A stretch of 64,000 nucleotides of DNA from Halorubrum hochsteinianum (GTDB lineage: Archaea > Halobacteriota > Halobacteria > Halobacteriales > Haloferacaceae). Position 1 is the first letter of the stretch. Every line of letters starts with the position of its first letter. Made by a program: the position numbers and the translations under genes. The stretch lies in assembly GCF_023702125.1 (NCBI RefSeq), contig NZ_CP098415.1:186001-250000 (forward strand), read 5' to 3'. Shown here in pieces: positions 35,038 to 43,294 of the stretch. Under the pieces are notes generated by a model that worked only from the letters and a program-made list of their open reading frames with translations, ran no database searches and was not told where the DNA came from.

Positions 35038-35820
35038 ATGATAGATCCAGTTATCCTACAACAGGGGAGCGACTGGCGCGCACAGGCGGAGGTCTTCGAC
35101 GAGATCTTCTTCGTCTTCCTCGCGCTCGGCACTCTCGTCGGCACCATCGTCGTGGCGTACACGCTGTGGAACGTGTACAAGTACCGCGACGACGGCGACC
35201 GGTCGGACGAGAAGTTCGACGCGCCGACTGTCGGCGAGCTCCCGACGGGACAGGGCGGTCCGAAAGCGAAGAAGCTCTTCCTCTCGTTCGGGTTGAGCGC
35301 CATCGTCGTCATCAGCCTCGTCGTGTACGCGTACGGGCTCCTCCTCTACGTCGAGGACGGACCGAGCGTCCAGGACGACGGCGACATCGAGATCCTCGTC
35401 GAGGGACAGCAGTACGGCTGGGTGTACGAGTACCCGAACGGCCACACCGAACGGGGTGAACTGATCGTCCCGGCCGATCAGCGGATCGACATCAACGTGA
35501 CATCACAAGACGTCTGGCACAACTTCGGTTCGTCTGAGTTGCGGATAAAGTCGGACGCGATCCCCGGAGAGTACAACGAGAACTGGTTCTCGGTGAGCTC
35601 CGAGGAAGTCGAGGCGCAGGGCGGCGAGGCGACGTACACCGTCGAGTGCTTCGAGCTGTGCGGTCCGGGCCACTCCGCGATGAAGGGTCAGATCACGGTC
35701 ATCCCGGAAGACGAGTGGGAGGAGTGGTACGCGGACACCGGTGAGGACTCCGAGAGCGAGAGCATCGAGAGCGCCGGCGTGACGTTCGACGCGTCCGCCG
35801 CCAGCGGGGTGAGCGCATGA
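35038..35820 (+). CDS. coxB: cytochrome c oxidase subunit II
   Basis: 260 residues. Two transmembrane helices (about 22-45 and 80-104) precede the extracellular cupredoxin domain with GQQYGWVYEYPNG, VWHNFGSSELRIKSDAIPG and the binuclear CuA site CFELCGPGHSAMKG (two Cys, His, Met). It accepts electrons from a blue copper protein such as halocyanin and passes them to heme a in subunit I. The acidic tail after residue 235 is halophilic. Its stop overlaps the subunit I/III start by 4 bp (ATGA, 35817-35820), giving coupled translation. Confidence 0.96.
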   Translation: MIDPVILQQGSDWRAQAEVFDEIFFVFLALGTLVGTIVVAYTLWNVYKYRDDGDRSDEKFDAPTVGELPTGQGGPKAKKLFLSFGLSAIVVISLVVYAYGLLLYVEDGPSVQDDGDIEILVEGQQYGWVYEYPNGHTERGELIVPADQRIDINVTSQDVWHNFGSSELRIKSDAIPGEYNENWFSVSSEEVEAQGGEATYTVECFELCGPGHSAMKGQITVIPEDEWEEWYADTGEDSESESIESAGVTFDASAASGVSA

Positions 35821-38315
35821 GCGAGCTCCCGCCGACGACCTCCGTCAAGCGGTGGCTCGTCACGACCAACCACAAGGACATCGGTATCCTGTATACGATC
35901 ACCGCGCTGTTCTTCCTGCTGTTCGGCGGCGTGATGGCGCTGCTCATCCGCCTCCAGCTGTGGGACCCGACGAGCCAGATCCTCTCCGGGCTGGCGTACA
36001 ACGAGGCCGTCACCGCCCACGGGCTGATCATGGTGTTCTGGTTCCTCTCGCCGTTCGCGTTCGGGTTCGCGAACTACTTCGTGCCGCTCCAGATCGGCGC
36101 GGACGACCTCGCGTTCCCGCGGCTCAACGCGGTGTCCTACTGGCTGTACCTGTTCTCGGGCGTCCTGCTCGCGATCAGCTTCTTCCAGGGCGGCACGCTC
36201 TCCGCGGGGTGGACGATATACGCCCCACTTAACGTGCCCATGTACACGCCGAGCATCGGGTCGACCGGCGCGGTGCTCGCGCTCGCGATGTTCGTCACCG
36301 GCACGACAGCGTCGACGGTGAACTTCCTCACGTCCATCCACCACTCCCGCGCCGAGGGGATGGGGATCATGGACATGCCGATGTTCACCTGGTCGATGCT
36401 CACCACCGTGTGGATGATGCTGTTCGCGTTCGCCGCGCTGCTCGCGGTCGGGCTCATCCTCTCGGCCGACCGCGTCCTCGGCAGCGTCTACTTCTCGGCG
36501 ACCGAGGGGGGATCCCTGCTGTGGGGCCACCTGTTCTGGTTCTTCGGTCACCCCGAGGTGTACATCGTGTTCTTCCCGGCGCTCGGCGTCATGTTGGAGC
36601 TGTTCCAGACGTTCTCCGGGCGGCGGCTGGTCGGGCGGAAGTGGGTCATCATCGCCATCTGCCTGATCGCCGTTCAGTCGTTCCTCGTGTGGATGCACCA
36701 CATGTTCCTGACGACGATCAACCTGGAGATCAAGACGCTGATGATGGCGACGACCATCGGGATCTCGCTCCCCTTCGACCTGGTCGTCTTCGCGCTGATC
36801 TACACGCTGATCAAGGGGCGGATCCAGTTCACGACGCCGTTCCTCTTCGCGTTCGGCGCGCTGCTGCTGTTCATCCTCGGCGGCATTACGGGCGTCTTCC
36901 TCGGTGCCATCGTGCTCGACTACGAGTTCCGCGGCACCTACTGGGTGGTCGCGCACTTCCACTACGTGATGTTCGGCGGGGCCACGGCGCTGTTCGGCGG
37001 GGCCTACTACTGGTTCCCGAAGATAACGGGGAAGATGTACGACGAGTTCCTCGGGAAGCTCCACTTCGTGGTGTTCTTCCTCGGGTTCAACGCCGTCTAC
37101 TTCTCCATGTTCCTCGGCTGGGAGACTCCCCGCCGAGTGTTCGAGTACAACCCCGAGTTCCAGATCTACCACCAGTTCGGGACGATCGGGGCGTTCGTGC
37201 TCGGACTGTCCTTCTTTATCATGTTCTACAACTTCGCGAAGTCCTACGTCTCCGGCGGGCCGGCCGGAGACAACCCGTGGGACTACTCGCGGACGGCGGA
37301 GTGGGCGGTCTCGTCGCCCCCGCCGCTCGAGAACTGGCCGAACCGGCCGTCGTACGCCTCCGGGAAACTGGAGTTCGTGAAAGACTACGTGCCGGACGGC
37401 GGTCCCGCGATGAAGACCGACGACAACGGCGACGTCGCCACCGACGGCGGCGACAGCCACTCCGCGCACATCTCCGAGTACCCCTACTGGGACAAGCACC
37501 CGAGCCACGCGAGCATCTGGCCGTTCGCGCTCTCGCTGGCGCTCCTGGTCACGCTGTTCGGCTTCTCCGGCTTCGCCGACGCGGTCACCGTCGTGCTGGG
37601 CGAAAGCGCCATGCAAAGCGAGGTCAACATCTCGAACCCGATCTACCCGACTGCGATCGTGGTCGGGCTCGTCGGACTCCTCTACACCGGCGTCAAGTGG
37701 GGCCTAGAAGACTTCTACGCCCCGCCGACCGAGTTCGCCGAGCGCTGGCCGTTCAACGGCGTCGAGAAGGTGAAGCTGGGGATGTGGTTCTTCCTGGCGT
37801 CCGACGTGATCGTCTTCGGCGCGTTCATCTCCGCGGCCGTCTTCGTCCGCTACAACGCGGGCTGGATGACGTGGGAGCCGCTGACCGAGTCGCTGCCGGG
37901 GCTGATCAACACGTTCGTCCTGATCACGTCCTCGTTCACCGTCATCCTCGCGCTGGTCGCGGCGCGCCGGAAGAGCAGGCAGGGAGTCCTCGCGACGCTC
38001 GGCACGACCATCCTGCTCGGGTTCACCTTCATGGCGATCAAGCTGTGGGAGTGGAACCACGAGATATTCGACCGCGGCGTCACCATCGGCGCGAACGCCC
38101 ACGGTGACCCGATCCAGGCGTCGATCTACTACGTCACGACCGGGCTCCACGGGATCCACGTCCTGCTCGGCTTAGTGATCGCCATCTTCCTGTTCGTCAG
38201 GGTGTACCAAGGTCACTACCTCGACGACGAGCGGCCGATCGAGTACTTCGGCCTCTACTGGCACTTCGTCGACATCGTCTGGGTGTTCATCTTCCCGCTG
38301 TTCTACCTCTTCTGA
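35817..38315 (+). CDS. coxA: cytochrome c oxidase subunit I/III fusion
   Basis: 832 residues. Residues 1 to about 500 are subunit I: VTTNHKDIG, AHGLIMVFW (heme a His), GHPEVYIVFFPALG (CuB His cross-linked to Tyr, with the A1-type Glu), the double His in WMHHMF, and HFHYVMFGG (heme a3/a ligands). After a linker and extra helices, residues from about 640 are subunit III: GMWFFLASDVIVFGAF, WEWNHEIF and HGIHVLLGL...YWHFVDIVW. The fused enzyme reduces O2 to water and pumps protons. No separate ctaB or coxD gene is adjacent. Confidence 0.96.
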   Translation: MSELPPTTSVKRWLVTTNHKDIGILYTITALFFLLFGGVMALLIRLQLWDPTSQILSGLAYNEAVTAHGLIMVFWFLSPFAFGFANYFVPLQIGADDLAFPRLNAVSYWLYLFSGVLLAISFFQGGTLSAGWTIYAPLNVPMYTPSIGSTGAVLALAMFVTGTTASTVNFLTSIHHSRAEGMGIMDMPMFTWSMLTTVWMMLFAFAALLAVGLILSADRVLGSVYFSATEGGSLLWGHLFWFFGHPEVYIVFFPALGVMLELFQTFSGRRLVGRKWVIIAICLIAVQSFLVWMHHMFLTTINLEIKTLMMATTIGISLPFDLVVFALIYTLIKGRIQFTTPFLFAFGALLLFILGGITGVFLGAIVLDYEFRGTYWVVAHFHYVMFGGATALFGGAYYWFPKITGKMYDEFLGKLHFVVFFLGFNAVYFSMFLGWETPRRVFEYNPEFQIYHQFGTIGAFVLGLSFFIMFYNFAKSYVSGGPAGDNPWDYSRTAEWAVSSPPPLENWPNRPSYASGKLEFVKDYVPDGGPAMKTDDNGDVATDGGDSHSAHISEYPYWDKHPSHASIWPFALSLALLVTLFGFSGFADAVTVVLGESAMQSEVNISNPIYPTAIVVGLVGLLYTGVKWGLEDFYAPPTEFAERWPFNGVEKVKLGMWFFLASDVIVFGAFISAAVFVRYNAGWMTWEPLTESLPGLINTFVLITSSFTVILALVAARRKSRQGVLATLGTTILLGFTFMAIKLWEWNHEIFDRGVTIGANAHGDPIQASIYYVTTGLHGIHVLLGLVIAIFLFVRVYQGHYLDDERPIEYFGLYWHFVDIVWVFIFPLFYLF

Positions 38316-38376
38316 GGGGATCAGCGGTCCCGTTTTCCCGTCGCCGTTTCCGTTTCGTACTTTCTCGTCTTCCGCG

Positions 38377-38862
38377 TCACGACCCGCCTTCTCCGCCCAG
38401 CGGCTCCGCGCACCACTGACAGAAGTCGACCGTCGGGTCCGTCTCCTTCCCGCACTCCGGACAGCGCACGGTTCCATCGGCCTCGGCGTCCGCGGTTGCG
38501 TCCGCCGACGCCTCGTCGGGGTCGCCGTCGACGCCGACCGACGCCCCCGGAGCGCCGGCCGCGCGGGCCGCGTCGCGCTCCCGCTCGTACTCGCGGTTGT
38601 TCCTGTGAGCCGCGACGTACGCGTCGATCACGCTGGCTCCGACGACCGCCGCGGCGGGCGCGACGTCGCGGACCGGCGGCGGGTTCCCGGAGAACGCCGC
38701 GGTGACCGTGCCGTCGGGGACGAACAGGAAGACGGCCGCGGCCACCGCCAGATACCAGCCGAGCGCGCGGGCCCACCGGCGGAGGTACGCGTGGCCGAGT
38801 CCGGTGACGAGGAGCGCGAGCAGGGCGGCGAGCCACGGTCGCCGCAGCGAGCGGTCGGACAT
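38377..38862 (-). CDS. membrane protein with C-terminal zinc ribbon
   Basis: 161 residues. Two or three hydrophobic segments in the first 75 residues (WLAALLALLVTGLGHAYL, LGWYLAVAAAVFLFVP), a charged linker, and a C-terminal zinc ribbon CPECGKET...FCQWC. The layout resembles small haloarchaeal TM2-like/zinc-ribbon proteins of unknown function. The ATG at 38862 is chosen; the longer frame upstream is Arg/Val-rich antisense of the epimerase gene. It is convergent with the cox operon (61 bp). Confidence 0.78.
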   Translation of the reverse strand: MSDRSLRRPWLAALLALLVTGLGHAYLRRWARALGWYLAVAAAVFLFVPDGTVTAAFSGNPPPVRDVAPAAAVVGASVIDAYVAAHRNNREYERERDAARAAGAPGASVGVDGDPDEASADATADAEADGTVRCPECGKETDPTVDFCQWCAEPLGGEGGS

Positions 38863-38964
38863 GTGCCGCCCTACACGCTCCCGCCCCGAGAAGCTATCTC
38901 TCTCTCGGCGCGTCGTCGCCGCTCCTCTCGGAGCGTTTATGTGGCGGACGCGCCGAACTCGGGT

Positions 38965-39105
38965 ATGTTCGGCGTTCCGCTCGGCGAGTTCCTCTCCGGG
39001 GTCGCGGTCGCGGTGTTCGGCGTCGGGACCTGGGGTATCGGCCTCGGCGTCGCGTACCTCCTGTACCGCCGATGGCGCGGCGGCGGCCCCCGAGGCGACG
39101 AGTAG
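38965..39105 (+). CDS. 46-residue single-pass membrane protein
   Basis: MFGVPLGEFLSGVAVAVFG... has one hydrophobic helix (about 5-34) followed by a basic YRRWRGG tail. CGTTTATGTG at 38935-38944 is a good box A 26 bp before the ATG. No family recognised; it is alone, between the zinc-ribbon membrane protein and the epimerase. Confidence 0.65.
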   Translation: MFGVPLGEFLSGVAVAVFGVGTWGIGLGVAYLLYRRWRGGGPRGDE

Positions 39106-39174
39106 GCCCCGGCCTCCGGCCGACTCGCCTTCCGATTCGGCCACGCTTTTCACCTCGCTCGTCCGATGTCGGGT

Positions 39175-40167
39175 ATGACCGATACCGCGCTCGTTATCGG
39201 CGGGACCCGATTCATCGGCCGCCACACGGTCGACGAACTGCTGGCACACGACTACGAGGTCGCGATATTCAACCGGGGCAACCACGAGGACCCCTTCGCG
39301 GAGGACGACCGCGTGACCCACGTCGAGGGCGACCGGAAAGACGAGACCGCGCTGCGCGCCGCGAAGCTGTCGGTCGAGCCGGATGTCGTGATCGACTGCG
39401 TCGCGTATCAGCCGGCCGACGTGGAGGCCGCCACGGAGATCTTCGCCGACGTCGACGGCTACGTGTACATCTCGTCGGGCTCCAGCTACGCCGCCGAGGA
39501 GATCCCCAAGCGGGAGGGCGAGACGCCGCTGGAGCCCTGTACCGACGAGCAGGCGACCGACGACTCTCACGAGACGTACGGTAACCGGAAGGCCGAGGGC
39601 GACCGCGCGGTGTTCGCGGCCGCCGAGGAGGGCGTGGCGGCGATGGCCGTCCGCCCGTGTATCGTCTACGGGCCGCACGACTACACGGAGCGGCTCGACT
39701 ACTGGATCGACCGCGTGCTCACGCACGACCGCCTCGTGATCCCCGGCGACGGACAGAACCTCTGGCACCGGGCGTACGTCGAGGACGTCGCGAGCGCGCT
39801 CCGGATCGTCGCCGAGCGCGGAGAGCCGGGCGCGGCGTACAACGTCGGCGACAGGCGCGCGCTCACCCTGCGCGAGACGGTGGAGACCATCGCCGACGCG
39901 GCGGGCGTCGAGGCCGAGGTCGTGGCGGCGAGCGACGACGCGCTCGCGGCCGGCGGTCTCGAACCCGACGACTTCACGCTCTACCGCGAGTACCCGCACC
40001 TGCTCGACACCTGTGCGCTCGCGGACCTCGGCTGGGAGTCGACGCCGATCGACGAGTCGATGGCGCGGACCGTCGAGGAACACCGCGAGTCCGACCGCGA
40101 CGGGAGCGAGTGGGATCCCGGCCGCGAGGCCGAGGAGCGGGTCCTCGGCGTCATGGACACGCTCTGA
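39175..40167 (+). CDS. NAD-dependent epimerase/dehydratase (extended SDR)
   Basis: 330 residues. NAD-binding motif IGGTRFIGRH near residues 7-16, the acidic EGDRKDE strand, the Ser-rich SSGSSYAAEE region, catalytic Tyr-x-x-x-Lys as YGNRK near 134, and RPCIVYGP. This pattern occurs in atypical SDR/NAD-epimerases acting on nucleotide sugars or related compounds; the substrate is unknown. The ATG at 39175 is chosen because GCTTTTCAC at 39146-39154 lies 26 bp upstream; the ATG at 39166 would be inside the expected leader. Confidence 0.88.
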   Translation: MTDTALVIGGTRFIGRHTVDELLAHDYEVAIFNRGNHEDPFAEDDRVTHVEGDRKDETALRAAKLSVEPDVVIDCVAYQPADVEAATEIFADVDGYVYISSGSSYAAEEIPKREGETPLEPCTDEQATDDSHETYGNRKAEGDRAVFAAAEEGVAAMAVRPCIVYGPHDYTERLDYWIDRVLTHDRLVIPGDGQNLWHRAYVEDVASALRIVAERGEPGAAYNVGDRRALTLRETVETIADAAGVEAEVVAASDDALAAGGLEPDDFTLYREYPHLLDTCALADLGWESTPIDESMARTVEEHRESDRDGSEWDPGREAEERVLGVMDTL

Positions 40168-40200
40168 GGCGACCGGATCGTCCCGGGGAACGCGCCGGAG

Positions 40201-40950
40201 TCAGTACGCCGCGTCCCAGCGCGTCGGCTTCCGGCGGTTCCCGCAGTCGCGGCACTCCATCCGGTCCATCGTGTCGATCGCGACGTCGGTCCCCTCGCAG
40301 TTGCCACAGAGGTAGCCGTACCGCTGCCCGTGGTCGGGGTCGGCGTACGCGACGTAGAAGGGCGCTCGCGACCCGCGGTCGCTCTCGTCGAACGCGACGT
40401 GGACCGTGTCCCCCGCCTCGGTCTCGTAGACGGCCTCGGAGATGCCGGTGAGGCGGCCGACCTGCTTGCGGTACTCCCGTTCCGCGAACGTTTCCCCGCC
40501 GATGTCGACGTCGCGTTCGCCCGTGAGTTCGTACCCCTCTCGCTCGTAGAACTCCGTGCCCGCCTCGTTGTCGACGAGGACGCGGGCCTCGATCCGGTCG
40601 ACCTCCGCCGAGCGGAGGCCGGACTCGACGTGTTCGAGCAGCGCGGAGCCGATCCCGGATTCCCGGTGGTCGGGGTGGACGTGGAGCCAGTCGATCTCGC
40701 CGACGCGTTCCCGGCGACCGACGACGTAGCTCTCCGCGAAGCCGACGACGACCCCGTCCACGAGGGCGACGGGGAACACCGCGTCGTCGTCGGTGACGTC
40801 GTCCCCGAGGTCGCCGGCGTCGTACCACTCCTCGACGGCCTCGTCCAGCAGTTCCTCGTCGACGGCGTGTCCGTAGGACGCCACGAGCGATTCGCGGGCG
40901 ACCGACCGGACCGCGTCGATGTCGGCGGCGGTTGCGGCGCGTAGGTCCAT
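40201..40950 (-). CDS. GNAT N-acetyltransferase with C-terminal zinc ribbon
   Basis: 249 residues. Residues 1-150 are a GNAT domain: IDWLHVHPDHRESGIGSALLEHVE contains the acetyl-CoA pyrophosphate loop, and EFYEREGYELTGE the C-terminal strand. The remaining part is a small domain (VYETEAGDTVHVAFDE...) ending in a zinc ribbon CGNCEG...CRDCGN, like the haloarchaeal DUF5816 module. Acceptor unknown. The ATG at 40950 has TTTTTTGTAG (minus, about 40969-40978) 25 bp upstream. The left end of an IS6 element lies 20 bp beyond this promoter. Confidence 0.85.
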   Translation of the reverse strand: MDLRAATAADIDAVRSVARESLVASYGHAVDEELLDEAVEEWYDAGDLGDDVTDDDAVFPVALVDGVVVGFAESYVVGRRERVGEIDWLHVHPDHRESGIGSALLEHVESGLRSAEVDRIEARVLVDNEAGTEFYEREGYELTGERDVDIGGETFAEREYRKQVGRLTGISEAVYETEAGDTVHVAFDESDRGSRAPFYVAYADPDHGQRYGYLCGNCEGTDVAIDTMDRMECRDCGNRRKPTRWDAAY

Positions 40951-40997
40951 GCGGGTAGGTCTCACTCCGACTACAAAAAACTCGGTCGCCGTTCTCA

Positions 40998-41695
40998 GGC
41001 GGTGTTCAGATAAGGTTTGAAAGGTGAGGCGGTGCGTTTTCAAAGTGATCTATGCCCGAAAACGACCGCCTCAGCGGCTGTTTAGACGAGATCAACTTAG
41101 AGTTTGTGGAGCGAGAGGCAACACCGAAACTGTTGATGAAGCTCAGTATTCAGCTCCATTTGTCTGGACTGTCGCTTTCGAATACTGTTTCATTTCTTGA
41201 AGTATTCGGTGTTGATCGAGTTCGATCCACCGTTCATAACTGGGTACACAAAGCCGATCTACAGCCGGAAGCTGGTCGGAGCCCGAATCACGTTGCGGTT
41301 GACGAGACTGTGATTCAGCTCGATGATGAACAATACTGGCTGTACGCTGCTGTCGATCCTCAGTCAAACGATTTGCTACATACAAAGCTTGAGCCAACAA
41401 GAACGAACGTGATCGCAGATCAGTTCTTCACGGAACTCCGCGACAAACACGACGTAGATGACGCGATCTTTCTCGTTGATGGTGCGGTTCCACTCCACCG
41501 AGCTTGTGACAAACACGGCCTCGATTTCAGATACGAACGACATGGAAATCGAAACAGCGTCGAACGTGTTTTTCGTGAGATAAAACGCAGAACTACCAGT
41601 TTCTCAAACTGTTTTAGCAACGCCAAAGCAGAAACAGCAAACGAGTGGCTCAGATCGTTCGCCTTCGCATGGAATCAGCTTATCTGAACACTGCC
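40998..41695 (+). mobile_element. IS6-family insertion sequence
   Basis: About 698 bp with 17-bp terminal inverted repeats: GGCGGTGTTCAGATAAG at 40998-41014 and the complement of GGCAGTGTTCAGATAAG ending at 41695 (one mismatch). Base composition is clearly poorer in G+C than the flanks. The flanking 8-mers (CGTTCTCA and GTGGCGTT) do not match, so no target-site duplication is visible. It contains one intact transposase gene. Confidence 0.9.
41052..41687 (+). CDS. IS6-family transposase
   Basis: 211 residues, the usual size for haloarchaeal IS6 (ISH14/ISH15-like) transposases. The DDE catalytic residues are in HVAVDETVIQ (first Asp), IFLVDGA (second Asp) and NSVERVFREIKRRT (Glu). An N-terminal helix-turn-helix (LSNTVSFLEVFGVDRVRSTVHNWV) should bind the ends. 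Codons use many A/T third positions, unlike the host genes, fitting a recently acquired element. The frame is unbroken and runs to within 8 bp of the right end. Confidence 0.93.
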   Translation: MPENDRLSGCLDEINLEFVEREATPKLLMKLSIQLHLSGLSLSNTVSFLEVFGVDRVRSTVHNWVHKADLQPEAGRSPNHVAVDETVIQLDDEQYWLYAAVDPQSNDLLHTKLEPTRTNVIADQFFTELRDKHDVDDAIFLVDGAVPLHRACDKHGLDFRYERHGNRNSVERVFREIKRRTTSFSNCFSNAKAETANEWLRSFAFAWNQLI

Positions 41696-41753
41696 GTGGC
41701 GTTCAGAGACGGAATCAGATCAAAATCGGATGACGCGTCGGATTTTCCGCATC

Positions 41754-42062
41754 TCACCACGAGGGAGGCGAGAAGCCGGCGTCTTCGAGGATGGGTTTCC
41801 ACCGCTTCTGGACCGACAGTCGGGAGACGTCCATCGCGTCGGCGACGGCGGACTGCGAGCGCTCCTCGCCGCGGATCAGCCCGGCGGCGTAGAGGCTGGC
41901 GGCGGCGGCGACGCGCTTGCCGCGGTCGTCGTCGGGCGCGCGAGAGAGGAACAGGTCGACCGCGGTCGAGCGCGTCTCCTCGTCGAGATCGAGCGCGGCG
42001 CACGCCTCGTCGAGGAGTTCGATCCACGCCTCGTTGTCCACCCGGTCGCTCGCTCGGTACAC
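41754..42062 (-). CDS. small TFIIB-family (cyclin-fold) protein
   Basis: 102 residues corresponding to a single TFB cyclin-like repeat: WIELLDEACAALDLDEETRSTAVDLF, GKRVAAAASLYAAGLI and SAVADAMDVSRLSVQKRWKPIL, the last resembling the DNA-binding helix-turn-helix of TFB. It lacks the N-terminal zinc ribbon and the second repeat of a full TFB, so it may compete with or modulate transcription initiation. GTG at 42062 is chosen because CATATA on plus (42085-42090) is a TATA box about 26 bp upstream. It is the first gene right of the IS6 element. Confidence 0.82.
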   Translation of the reverse strand: MYRASDRVDNEAWIELLDEACAALDLDEETRSTAVDLFLSRAPDDDRGKRVAAAASLYAAGLIRGEERSQSAVADAMDVSRLSVQKRWKPILEDAGFSPPSW

Positions 42063-42199
42063 GGGCACCGGTAGTCGAGGGAGGCATATAACGGCCGCGT
42101 CCGTCGGGTCGCGTGCGCCGGCGTCGGCCGCGCGGTCCGCCACTTTGGAGTCGCCCCCGCGTCCGCCGCCCTGAAGTCGCCCGCGCACGTAGCGCGCGT

Positions 42200-42898
42200 A
42201 TGTCGACGCAGACGTGGGACGAGACGCGGGTCCGGGCGCTTCACGACGACCTCGTGTCGCTGTACGAGCCGGTCGACCGGGTGGCCGAGCACGGCGCGGA
42301 CCCGACCGCCGAGCCGGGGGAGGGCGTCCGCCAGCTGGTGACGACGATCCTCTCGCAGAACGTCGCCGACGAGAACACGGCCCGTGCGTCCGAGGCGCTG
42401 TTCGAGCGGTACGACGACTTCGCGGCGATCGAGGCCGCCGACCACGAGGAGCTTCGCGAGACGATCCGCGTGGCGGGGCTCCCCGACCAGAAGGCCGCCC
42501 GGATCCAGCGCGCGCTGACCGCGATCCGGGAGGAGACGGGCGGCGCGTACTCGCTGGCGTTCCTCGACGCCATGGCGACCGACGACGCGAAGGCGTGGCT
42601 CACGGAGATCAAAGGCGTCGGCCCGAAGACCGCCAGCGTCGTCTTGAACTTCCACTTCGGCAAGCCGACGATGGCGGTCGACACCCACGTCGAGCGCGTC
42701 TCGAAGCGGTTCGGGCTGGTCCCCGAGTCGGCGTCGAACGGGCGGGCCCACGAGGTGTTAGACGAGCAGGTTCCCGACGAACTGATCTACCCGCTCCACG
42801 TCCTCCTGATCCGCCACGGTCGCGAGCACTGTTCGGCCCGGAACCCCGACTGCGACAACCCGGTCTGCGAAGCGTACTGCGACTGCGAGGGCTGTTGA
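42200..42898 (+). CDS. nth: endonuclease III (DNA glycosylase/AP lyase)
   Basis: 232 residues. The helix-hairpin-helix-GPD core is IKGVGPKTASVVLNFHFGKPTMAVDTHVERV, with the catalytic Lys in GVGPKTA and Asp in VDTHV. The C-terminal cysteines HCSARNPDCDNPVCEAYC form a [4Fe-4S] cluster, but spacing is C-x6-C-x4-C-x3-C rather than the textbook C-x6-C-x2-C-x5-C. It removes oxidised pyrimidines and nicks the abasic site. No clear box A lies 27 bp upstream of the ATG. Copy A of the dispersed repeat follows the gene. Confidence 0.93.
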   Translation: MSTQTWDETRVRALHDDLVSLYEPVDRVAEHGADPTAEPGEGVRQLVTTILSQNVADENTARASEALFERYDDFAAIEAADHEELRETIRVAGLPDQKAARIQRALTAIREETGGAYSLAFLDAMATDDAKAWLTEIKGVGPKTASVVLNFHFGKPTMAVDTHVERVSKRFGLVPESASNGRAHEVLDEQVPDELIYPLHVLLIRHGREHCSARNPDCDNPVCEAYCDCEGC

Positions 42899-42970
42899 TA
42901 CAGAGTACCAGAATCGATTGATGGAGATTTAGGAGTGAATTCTGATGCTAGCTTGGTGGCGACCACCTCC

Positions 42971-43110
42971 AAAGCCCCACCCCACACCACCGCAGCCGCA
43001 CCTCACGCCTCCCCAGCCTCGTCGACCGGTCTCCGCTTCGCTCCGACCGGTCGACTCCCTCGCGCGTGCTCCTCACGCCCTTCGGGCGTTCGGAGGCACG
43101 CGCCACCGCA
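42971..43110 (+). repeat. dispersed structured repeat, copy A
   Basis: The core 42998-43110 (113 nt) matches copies B and C. Hairpin 1: GTCGACCGGT (43021-43030) pairs with ACCGGTCGAC (43046-43055) around a CTCCGCTTCGCTCC-containing loop. Hairpin 2: GCGCGTGC (43062-43069) with GCACGCGC (43096-43103), with an inner ACGCCC/GGGCGT stem. The left module of the longer copies is mostly missing. It fills most of the gap between nth and tRNA-Leu; the rest of 42899-43173 shows no gene. Confidence 0.8.
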
Positions 43111-43173
43111 GGACTCGCGTCGACGCTGACGGTCCGTCAGGTTCTTGACTCGGTTTCGCCTACGCTGGTCTGC

Positions 43174-43258
43174 GCGCGGGTTGCCGAGCCAGGCCAAAGG
43201 CGTAGCGCTTAGGACGCTATCCCGTAGGGGTCCGCCGGTTCGAATCCGGTCCCGCGCA
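43174..43258 (+). tRNA. tRNA-Leu (UAG)
   Basis: 85 nt. The acceptor GCGCGGG pairs fully with CCCGCGC, discriminator A. Anticodon stem TAGCG/CGCTA encloses the loop CTTAGGA (anticodon TAG). A class II variable arm follows, with T-arm CCGGTTCGAATCCGG. No intron and no encoded CCA. Its 3' end is repeated in degenerate form three times downstream. Confidence 0.96.
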
Positions 43259-43294
43259 TGCTTCTCCGAGCACTACGCGAGGAGAAGCATCTCC

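Noticed and set aside
40998-41695. MITE or composite transposon reading of the IS6 region
   Set aside because: The element encodes a full-length transposase and only one copy is present in the window, so it is a simple IS.
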